The notes under the pieces were generated by a model that made no database searches, was not told where the DNA came from, and was given only the letters and a program-made list of their open reading frames with translations. Of a stretch of 23,302 nt of DNA, positions 15,549 through 21,819 are shown in pieces. The translations under genes and the position numbers were made by a program. The stretch covers positions 1 to 23,302 of the forward strand of contig CAZYTX010000054.1 of NCBI GenBank assembly GCA_964650485.1. The letters are read 5' to 3'. The DNA is from CAZYTX01 sp964650485. Its GTDB lineage: Bacteria > RBG-13-61-14 > DATKZS01. Every line of letters begins with the position of its first letter. The stretch's first letter is position 1.

Positions 15549-16299
15549 AAATGACCCCGGCCCCTCGAAGAGCGGTTGTTATCGCGGAAGCTGCGGAGCA
15601 GTCCGGCATCTCTAAAAAAGACTTACTCCCCGCGTCATAGCTCCTTATGGTCTCGCCCTCCGGGGCCCAGCCGATGCAGTCCATGCCCGCGCGTTCTTTG
15701 ACCTCTTCAGCCTCTTGTCCGCCGCGCACCCGGTTTATGAGCAGGCCGGCCCTGTCCTGCCCGGTCACTTCTTTTGCCACCTGCTTTATGGTCCGGGCCA
15801 CCTGTACGCCTTTTGCCGAGGCGTCGGTGACCAGGACCAGGTAGTCCACTTCGCTCATGACCTTGCGGTTTACCTGCTCGATGCCGGCCTCCGCGTCTAT
15901 CACCGTTATGTCGAAGTTCCCGGCCAGGAGTTCGATGGCTTGCCTGAGGAGGGTGTTGACCGAGCAGTAGCACCCCACCTGCTCCGGCCGGCCGATGGCC
16001 AGGAAAGCGAGGTTTCCCTTCTCGGCCACCGCCTCCATTAGCAGGTAGTCCACGGTGAGTGCAAGGTCCTTTTTGCTCGACTCCCGTTTTTTTATCTGTC
16101 GGATGGTCTCGTTGCGCACCTGGTCAATGGACCGGGAGACCTCCATGCCCAGCGCCATGGTGAGCCCCCCGGCATGGTCCGCGTCCACCATGAGGGCCTT
16201 CTGGTCTTTGTTCTTGAAAAGCTCCCTCGCCATCACCGCGGAAACGGTGGTCTTTCCCGTTCCGCCCTTGCCGCACACCGCCACCACCCTCGGGCTCAT
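15547..16299 (-). CDS. CooC/AcsF-like nickel-insertion-type ATPase (MinD family)
   Basis: The 250-aa product starts with MSPRVVAVCGKGGTGKTT, the deviant Walker A of the MinD/NifH-like SIMIBI class with its signature lysine. VDADHAGG follows as the switch I region and DAEAGIE as Walker B. VGCYCSVN places a C-x-C pair at Cys110/Cys112, the position where CooC1 dimers bind metal (Cys112/Cys114 in the Carboxydothermus enzyme). CooC and AcsF insert nickel into carbon monoxide dehydrogenase and acetyl-CoA synthase. No CODH gene is in this window; the neighbour is an AcsB-like protein, overlapped by four bases (ATGA). It is the last gene of the dehydratase locus. The target metal or enzyme is inference. 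A longer start at 16359 would lie inside the neighbour and is unlikely. Confidence 0.88.
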   Translation of the reverse strand: MSPRVVAVCGKGGTGKTTVSAVMARELFKNKDQKALMVDADHAGGLTMALGMEVSRSIDQVRNETIRQIKKRESSKKDLALTVDYLLMEAVAEKGNLAFLAIGRPEQVGCYCSVNTLLRQAIELLAGNFDITVIDAEAGIEQVNRKVMSEVDYLVLVTDASAKGVQVARTIKQVAKEVTGQDRAGLLINRVRGGQEAEEVKERAGMDCIGWAPEGETIRSYDAGSKSFLEMPDCSAASAITTALRGAGVI

Positions 16300-17009
16300 C
16301 TCGCGCCTTCCTCCATGAGCCTCTTCCTCATCTTCTTGAGCTCGGCCACCTGCTCGCACACGTCAAAGTACTCGCACGAGTTGCAGTCATACGACATCTC
16401 TTCGTTCATCTTCACCATGGCCGCGGCCTTGCGCCCGGCTTCGATGCCGGCGCGCTTCAGCCGCGCAAGGTCGTCCCTGCGGGTCACGAACAGGCATGCG
16501 GCCCTGTCCACGAAATCGAGCCCTTCGAGGCTCCTTACCAGCGCGGCCCCGAAATGTGCCAGGGACAGCCCCTCCCCAATGGCTTCTTTGTTCACCCGGC
16601 ACCATATGGTGTGCCTTGCCGGGAGGGCCCTGGTCATGAGCCCCGTAAGCCTTACGTCGTACATTGCGTCCTTGATCCGCGTCAGACACTCGTATTCATC
16701 ATCGAATTCTCCCGAGACCGCGAGGGCGCGGCAAAGGGGCGACTCGCGCTCTTTTACCTCGCTTATGTCGGGTCCGGCCAGCATGACCTTTGCGGGAAAG
16801 GAGGCCCGGGGCCCTGACCACACCATGAAGTCCAGGGACCCGGTCTGGGGGTTTCCGATCTCCAGCGCCGTGTCCTCCTTTAGCACCAGCACGGGATGTG
16901 AAGGCCAGCCCGAATACTCGATGGGGTCGAATACGCGGAGCGTCCCTTCATCCCGCTTCTCCTCCGCGAACTCCAGGAGGTCTTTCACCTGCTGGTCAAA
17001 AAGGCCCAT
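16296..17009 (-). CDS. truncated acetyl-CoA synthase beta (AcsB/CdhC)-like protein
   Basis: The 237-aa product resembles, from memory, the middle of acetyl-CoA synthase. HTIWCRVNKEAIGEGLSLAH, FGAALVRSLEGLDFVDRA and LFVTRRDDLARL (residues 133-184) parallel the block of AcsB that runs IxWLRVSKDAVAKGF..FKNYGEILV...DRVQVTIFTD. It then reaches CNSCEYFDVC (Cys209, 212, 218), the position of the first A-cluster ligands, and ends 19 residues later. The remainder of AcsB, including the fourth Fe-S ligand and the C-G-C nickel site, is missing, as is the N-terminal CODH-binding part. It probably carries or binds an Fe-S cluster but cannot be a complete acetyl-CoA synthase. It begins one base after the activase stop and overlaps the CooC-like gene by four bases. 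Family call is moderate; the role is unknown. Confidence 0.68.
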   Translation of the reverse strand: MGLFDQQVKDLLEFAEEKRDEGTLRVFDPIEYSGWPSHPVLVLKEDTALEIGNPQTGSLDFMVWSGPRASFPAKVMLAGPDISEVKERESPLCRALAVSGEFDDEYECLTRIKDAMYDVRLTGLMTRALPARHTIWCRVNKEAIGEGLSLAHFGAALVRSLEGLDFVDRAACLFVTRRDDLARLKRAGIEAGRKAAAMVKMNEEMSYDCNSCEYFDVCEQVAELKKMRKRLMEEGAR

Positions 17010-17010
17010 C

Positions 17011-17781
17011 TCACTCGGGCACGACGAGCAGGGCCGCGCCCATGGCCGCGGCCAGGCCGGGCTGAAAGGGGAACGGATGAAATGAGCCGGAGAGCTTTTC
17101 CCGGATGGTAGCGGTCACCGCCTCGATGCCGGCCACGCCTCCCACTACGGTGAAATCCCCGGCCTCCCCGAAGCGCCTGGCCTGGGCCACCACCATGTTT
17201 GCTATTGACCGGCACACCCCGGCCATGATGTCGGAGAGGGCCTCCCCCGCGTTGAGATGGGTTATGACCTCGCTCTCCGCGAACACTCCGCACTGGGCGC
17301 TTATCCTGACCGGTCTTTTGGAACCGGAGACCACGTGGTCGAGCGCGTCCATATGAACGCCCAGCTTGTCTGCCATGACCTCGAGGAAGCGGCCCGACCC
17401 CGAGGCGCACTTGTCGTTCCTCATGAAGTTTGTGACCTCGCCCTCCTGTCCTATGAGCATGGAGGTGATGCTCTGGCCCCCCACGTCAATGGAGAGCGTG
17501 GCCTCGGGAACGTAGAACATGGAGGCCGCGGCCACGCAGGTCAAGTCGTCCTCCACAAAGTCGGCGCCCTTAACCAGGTCCGCGCCCGTGCCGGTGGCTG
17601 CCAGGCCGTGCAGGTCGCCCCGCTTCACCCCGGCCTTTTCAAGCACCGATGAGATAAGCTCCTCTGTCTCCTCGGCCATCTTTCCCGTGGTCCTGGTCAC
17701 GAGAGAGGCTGCGGGCTCGTCGTCTATCAGCACCACCGCCTTGGTGAACAGGCTGCCCACGTCACAGCCCGCGGTTATCAT
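17011..17781 (-). CDS. acyl-CoA dehydratase activase / BcrD-like ATPase (second copy)
   Basis: The 256-aa protein is an ASKHA-fold ATPase of the BadF/BadG/BcrA/BcrD/HgdC group, which uses ATP to push one low-potential electron into a dehydratase or aryl-CoA reductase. CDVGSLFTKAVV and SIDVGGQSIT are phosphate loops. NDKCASGSGRF (Cys125) and AQCGVFAESE (Cys164) supply the cysteines that bridge the dimer's [4Fe-4S] cluster. VVGGVAG is the adenosine motif. In place of the usual TGYGR it has TGTGADL, so it differs from its upstream paralogue and may be the D-like partner in a mixed dimer. Its ATG overlaps the previous gene's TGA by four bases. Confidence 0.92.
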   Translation of the reverse strand: MITAGCDVGSLFTKAVVLIDDEPAASLVTRTTGKMAEETEELISSVLEKAGVKRGDLHGLAATGTGADLVKGADFVEDDLTCVAAASMFYVPEATLSIDVGGQSITSMLIGQEGEVTNFMRNDKCASGSGRFLEVMADKLGVHMDALDHVVSGSKRPVRISAQCGVFAESEVITHLNAGEALSDIMAGVCRSIANMVVAQARRFGEAGDFTVVGGVAGIEAVTATIREKLSGSFHPFPFQPGLAAAMGAALLVVPE

Positions 17782-18569
17782 GGCCCGGCCCCCTGTCTCT
17801 GGGCGAAGATGGCCGCTCCATACGCTCCTATTATCTGGGGGTCAATGCCCGGGCCCTGTATCCTCGTGTTCAACATGCTCTCCAGCTCCTGTTTCACCGC
17901 CACGTTCTTCGCCACCCCGCCTGTGAGCATGAACTGCTTTTCCGGGCTCACCCTTCTCACCAGGGCCATCACCCGCTCAGCCATGGCCCTGTTTATCCCG
18001 GCTGCTATGTCCACGTGCTTCACGCCGCGCTGGAGGTAATGTATGACCTCGGTCTCCACGTATATGGTGCAGCGGTTGCTCATCTCCACCGGCTTCCTGG
18101 ACCCCCTGGACATGGGACCCAGCTCCGGAAGCGCCACCCCCAGCGTCTTGCTCATGATCTCCAGGAAGTGGCCGGTGCCCGCGGCGCACTTGTCGTTCAT
18201 CACGAAGTTCTCGAGCTTGCCCCCGGCATCCACCTTGATGACCTTGGCGTCCTGGCCCCCTATGTCAATGATGGTGCGCACCCCGGGGTTCACGGTGAAG
18301 GCCCCCAGGCCATGGCAGGATATCTCGCTCACGTTCTCCTGGGCCATGCCCGTGTTCTGTATCTTCTCCCTGCCGTAGCCCGTGCTCACAATGTATGCTA
18401 TGTCTTCCCGCCTTATGCCGGATCGGGACAGCAGCCTTTCCATGACCTCCCTGGCCGAGTCCTCGGGCGCAGGGAGCACGTTCATGGTCTCGGAGGCCAC
18501 CAACTTCGCGTCCTCCACAACCACCGCCTCAGCGGTCAGCGAGCCGATGTCAATACCAGCGAACAACAT
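17778..18569 (-). CDS. acyl-CoA dehydratase activase / BcrA-like ATPase (first copy)
   Basis: The 263-aa product is a canonical activase of the HgdC/BadF group. GIDIGSLTAEAVVV and TIIDIGGQDAKVI are the ATP-binding loops, STGYGREKI is the classic switch-like motif, MNDKCAAGTGHF (Cys128) and SNRCTIYVETE (Cys167) ligate the intersubunit [4Fe-4S], and MLTGGVAKN binds adenosine. It would transfer electrons under ATP hydrolysis to the dehydratase pair encoded upstream. The 136-base gap to that pair is the only real break in the locus. The ribosome binding site before ATG 18569 is weak, so the gene may have its own promoter or be read through. Confidence 0.94.
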   Translation of the reverse strand: MLFAGIDIGSLTAEAVVVEDAKLVASETMNVLPAPEDSAREVMERLLSRSGIRREDIAYIVSTGYGREKIQNTGMAQENVSEISCHGLGAFTVNPGVRTIIDIGGQDAKVIKVDAGGKLENFVMNDKCAAGTGHFLEIMSKTLGVALPELGPMSRGSRKPVEMSNRCTIYVETEVIHYLQRGVKHVDIAAGINRAMAERVMALVRRVSPEKQFMLTGGVAKNVAVKQELESMLNTRIQGPGIDPQIIGAYGAAIFAQRQGAGP

Positions 18570-18626
18570 AAGTTTAAGTCAACATCACAATCTTTTCTAA
18601 AACAGAACTCCATTTCACGCAAAGGA

Positions 18627-18649
18627 CTTCGGCGAGCTCAGTCGAGCGC
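18627..18649. repeat. REP-like short palindromic element between dehydratase and activase genes
   Basis: CTTCGGCGAGCTCAGTCGAG followed by CGC lies in the 136-base gap 18570-18705. I recall closely similar CTTCG..GAGCTCAG..CGA elements as dispersed repeats in many bacterial genomes. Only one copy is visible in this window, so the repeat status needs the full genome. Confidence 0.4.
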
Positions 18650-18705
18650 ACCAAAGGCGCGGAGAAAATAAAGTAAATGCGGTAACAAGGAATGAATTGG
18701 GCATC

Positions 18706-20118
18706 TTACTGCGCGGGCGTCTGCTGCCTCCTCCTCGTAAGCCTCCTTACGGGTTTATCCTTGTTTGCCACCACGTTTTTTATGAACTCGTCAATCTCCT
18801 GCTGGATAACGCTCATGGGGGTCATGTGTTTTATCCATGCGTCCCCTTGCAGCACCAGCAGCGGCAGGCCGGTCCTTTTTGCAAGCTCGCTTCGGAGTAT
18901 GGAGACCACGCTCCAGGTCTGCTTGCATGAGTGGTGCCCGCAGTAGATCACGCAGTTTGCTCCCAGGTCCTTTGCCGCCCAGATCACGTCCTCTGTCCAG
19001 GAGGCTGACATGGACTCTCCCCCCACCTGGCGTGTCATGGGCATGTTCCACGCGGCCTCTGCAATGCCGTCAATAATGGATTCCCTGCTCGATGTATCAA
19101 TCACCTGTGGGAAGCAGAGGTCCAGCCCGTCCCCCAGGTGGGAGTATCCCCTCTCCTCCATCCAGTTGAAGAACCCGGAGAAGTCGAAGTAGTAGCTGGT
19201 GTAGGCCCACACGCAGCGGGCCACCTCCCTCTCCGCGGGATACGCCCCCGAGGCCAGCCGCTGCTTGGCTATCCTGACCATGGTCTCCAGGGTCCTGATC
19301 CCTTCGTCAGTGCCCCACATGGTGAACCTGACCCCGTAGAGCAGGAGCGAGAATATGTTTGGCACCGGGCTGGGCACGGCCTTTTGCAGCTCCCACAGCT
19401 CGAAGAAGAGCTCGGTGCACTGGTTTGCCTTCTTGGCCACCCTCGTAAGCTTTTCCTCGGTCAGCTCCTCGCCATTGAACTCCTCCAGCCTGGAGATCAG
19501 GGTGTCCATGTAAACCCCGTACTGCCGGCGGCCCCTGCCGGTGTCCTCCGGCACCTTCTGCAGGAAGAAGTGGGGGATGTCAAAGTAGTGGGCCACGAAC
19601 TCGTGTATCTTGGAGTTCACGTCGCACCCGCCGGGAGCGGACGACACTATGGCGTCGGGCCTGAAGTCCTCGCTTCCCAGCATTGATCCCAGCTCGATGG
19701 TGTTGGCCGAGCACAGGTGGTCGGGCAGGCCCAGTCCCATTGCCATGTCCCAGTAGCGGTCGCCCTGTCCCCGCAGCGCCACTACGCCCAGGGTGGTGAG
19801 CACCTCGCTGGTCAAGGGGCAGGCGCTGTCAAAGGCGTGGATCAGCTCCACGGGGAAGTTGAAAGGAACCAGGATAACCTTGCGCCCCTCCCGGTGGGCC
19901 GTGCGCGCCTGTCCCACCCACTTGGCCGTCATCTTGAGGAAGTCCACGCTGGCTTCCCTCACGTGGGGGGCCATGAAGGCTTCCGAGCCTTCGGGGAGGA
20001 CCCTGAGGGCGCTCAGGGCGGAGCCTATCCTGGACATGAGCGGAGCCGGCATGCGGTCCAGCACTGCCAGTTGCGATGAAATCCTGTCAAACAGCCCCTG
20101 GGGCATGATATTTCTCAT
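18706..20118 (-). CDS. 2-hydroxyacyl-CoA dehydratase / benzoyl-CoA reductase family subunit (BcrB/HgdA-like)
   Basis: The 470-aa product belongs to the HgdB/BcrBC family, which holds an Fe-S cluster and receives electrons from an activase. Likely ligands are Cys100 in DSACPLTSEV, Cys136 in LCSANTIELG and one of Cys393/Cys398 in YCGHHSCKQTW. The C-terminal run from VVSILRSELAKRTGLPLLVL to the EIDEF helix is the family's last Rossmann-like unit. It is longer than most subunits (about 375-435 aa) and ends in a basic tail (RRLTRRRQQTPAQ). FNFPVELIHAF and GGCDVNSKIHEF place it on the side of the partner protein. Its ATG shares one base with the stop of that partner (TAATG), so the two should be made in equal amounts. 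The substrate cannot be told. Confidence 0.88.
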   Translation of the reverse strand: MRNIMPQGLFDRISSQLAVLDRMPAPLMSRIGSALSALRVLPEGSEAFMAPHVREASVDFLKMTAKWVGQARTAHREGRKVILVPFNFPVELIHAFDSACPLTSEVLTTLGVVALRGQGDRYWDMAMGLGLPDHLCSANTIELGSMLGSEDFRPDAIVSSAPGGCDVNSKIHEFVAHYFDIPHFFLQKVPEDTGRGRRQYGVYMDTLISRLEEFNGEELTEEKLTRVAKKANQCTELFFELWELQKAVPSPVPNIFSLLLYGVRFTMWGTDEGIRTLETMVRIAKQRLASGAYPAEREVARCVWAYTSYYFDFSGFFNWMEERGYSHLGDGLDLCFPQVIDTSSRESIIDGIAEAAWNMPMTRQVGGESMSASWTEDVIWAAKDLGANCVIYCGHHSCKQTWSVVSILRSELAKRTGLPLLVLQGDAWIKHMTPMSVIQQEIDEFIKNVVANKDKPVRRLTRRRQQTPAQ

Positions 20119-21239
20119 TAGCTCCTGCCTATCCTTTCCATGAAAGCCTGCACCCTGGTCTTCATCCTTCCCATGTCAGCCAGGGCCCCGTACTCCTTTT
20201 CAAGCTGCAGCACGGGTATGCCCTTTTTCTCCAGCGCCATCCTGAGCTGCACGTTGTCCACCCCGTGCACGTCGCAGAACTTGTTGTGCACCAGCACCAC
20301 GCCGTGGACTCCTGCCCGCTCCACCGCGTCCATTATGAAGTCCCTGCGCGAGTGGAAGTCGTCGAACATCCTGGGACAGAGGAGCTTCTCCAGGTATGTT
20401 TTTGACAGGGACTTTACCGGGTCCTCGGCGCCTTGCTGCGACATGCGCGGCCAGAAGGCCCGGGCCCCGTAGCAGAGCGCGTCCGAGACCACCAGGGCCC
20501 CCATGCTCTCGATCTGTCTTACGAACTCGACCTCGTCCGTGGCCGCGCCGCCCAGAAGCAGCCGGGCCTTGTAATCCCCGACCCTGTGGTCCTTGCGCTC
20601 CTCGATCACCCTGTCCAGCATCTCAAGCACCTGATCCGAGGGGGCCGCGGTGGCCAGGAGAAACACGGACAAGGCCTCGGCGCCGGTGATAGCCGGCTCC
20701 TCCCTCTCCCGCATCCCGTACACGGTCCTTAGCTTTTCTCTTATGCTGTCATGTATTTTTATCCGCCTCCAGAGATCCTCGTCGGTTATGGCAACGTCAA
20801 AGTGGTGCTCGATCGCCTTGCGATAGAGTCGCAGCTCCTCCTCGTAAAAGGAGAGCGAGTCAGGGTCCACGATGTGGGGGACCTTCAAGTAGTGGAAGAA
20901 ATCGAAGGGCTTCACGTAGGCCCAGTTCTCGATCATGCCCCGGAGGTGGTCGCACCCGTTGGTCTCGATCATGCCGTCGAGGAAGTCATAGGTCCCGTCG
21001 AGCCCGAGCTGGAGGCAGGAGCGGCAGAAGCTGCAGTTGAAGCGGGAGAGGTGTGCGTCCGCGATCTCGAAGTTCATGTTCCCGAGCGCCCTTACCCTGT
21101 AAGGGAAAACTCCCGCAGCCTCGATGAACTCCGCGGGCGTGGCCACGCATGTGTAGCCTAACACGCGCCCTCCCTCGCTTTTCCACTTCTTTACGTAGTG
21201 GTTCTCGATCTTTTGGGACTGCTGGATTATCTCTTCCAT
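20118..21239 (-). CDS. 2-hydroxyacyl-CoA dehydratase / benzoyl-CoA reductase family subunit (BcrC/HgdB-like)
   Basis: First gene of the locus, 373 aa, the usual length. GYTCVATPAEFIEAAGVFPY (from residue 28, Cys31) is the family's CoA-side motif. FNCSFCRSCLQLG (Cys69/72/75) followed by YDFLDGMIETNGCDHLRG (Cys96) parallels the CSFxRSCLxLA...NSCDHMRR block of benzoyl-CoA reductase-type subunits. HNKFCDVHGVDNV (Cys322) holds the third ligand position. Family members reduce aryl-CoA rings or dehydrate 2-hydroxyacyl-CoA through ketyl radicals. The ATG has GGAG six bases upstream. The 66 bases before the next frame at 21306 probably hold a promoter reading left; TATCAT is a possible -10 but no good -35 fits. 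Confidence 0.92.
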   Translation of the reverse strand: MEEIIQQSQKIENHYVKKWKSEGGRVLGYTCVATPAEFIEAAGVFPYRVRALGNMNFEIADAHLSRFNCSFCRSCLQLGLDGTYDFLDGMIETNGCDHLRGMIENWAYVKPFDFFHYLKVPHIVDPDSLSFYEEELRLYRKAIEHHFDVAITDEDLWRRIKIHDSIREKLRTVYGMREREEPAITGAEALSVFLLATAAPSDQVLEMLDRVIEERKDHRVGDYKARLLLGGAATDEVEFVRQIESMGALVVSDALCYGARAFWPRMSQQGAEDPVKSLSKTYLEKLLCPRMFDDFHSRRDFIMDAVERAGVHGVVLVHNKFCDVHGVDNVQLRMALEKKGIPVLQLEKEYGALADMGRMKTRVQAFMERIGRS

Positions 21240-21485
21240 AATTGTCTCCAGTCAGGCTACAGGAATCTCTTTAACTGATGATACCACGTAACAAAGTGTC
21301 CAGGTATGGGGATGACTCCGTCATTATATTATTCCCTGCTGGGTTTGTGGTCGCTGCGAACCTTCCAGGAAATCATAGTAGAAAAACGGCCCGGTAGCAA
21401 TCGGGCGACGGCAAAGTATTCGAGGTCTTGCCATGAGCACCGGATTCTGGTAGGTTTGGTCCTGATGTCGAGAGGGTGGTACCAT

Positions 21486-21779
21486 GTGCGCACCTTTAGA
21501 TGGTGGGCCGTATCTACTGTGGTCTTTCTCATTCTTGAGCTGTCCCTTCGCGTAAGGCTGGGGGCCATCTTCGTGCTTGCAAGCGCGTGGGCCCTGGGTC
21601 ACCAGTGGCTCTCTGTGAAGATCGGCCAGGAGGGCGCGCATTCTGATGGCGGCATGCGGTTTTTCGCTGCCCTGTATACGGCTTTCTGGGTGTGCCTTTT
21701 AATTTTCGGTGTGTTCAGCGTACTCAATATCGGGCTCAGGACCATTGACCCAGGGTGGCGCTGGTTCCAGCTCCCGTGA
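21486..21779 (+). CDS. small membrane protein of unknown function
   Basis: I do not recognise this protein. From GTG 21486 it has 97 aa; GAGGGTGG lies six bases upstream. In-frame ATGs at 21465 and 21306 are alternatives, but the extra residues look non-coding. Three hydrophobic stretches are visible: WWAVSTVVFLILEL, then LGAIFVLASAWALG, and after a short polar turn AALYTAFWVCLLIFGVFSVL. The tail IDPGWRWFQLP is conserved-looking and aromatic. It ends 40 bases before pgi on the same strand and may share its message. A shadow frame is possible, but the clean membrane pattern argues for a gene. Confidence 0.5.
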   Translation: MRTFRWWAVSTVVFLILELSLRVRLGAIFVLASAWALGHQWLSVKIGQEGAHSDGGMRFFAALYTAFWVCLLIFGVFSVLNIGLRTIDPGWRWFQLP

Positions 21780-21819
21780 GGAGCTTTTATCTCTAGGGGG
21801 TTTTGCCTGGAGAGTTGAA

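Noticed and set aside
15547..21239. Reading the locus as a plain bcrABCD benzoyl-CoA reductase operon
   Set aside because: The activases are both short, the AcsB-like and CooC-like genes are extra, and no ferredoxin, dienoyl-CoA hydratase or CoA ligase lies in view; naming a substrate would be a guess.
21709..21819. 37-residue N-terminal extension of Pgi
   Set aside because: Overlaps the membrane-protein gene, lacks a ribosome binding site, and the ATG at 21820 gives a normal Pgi start.
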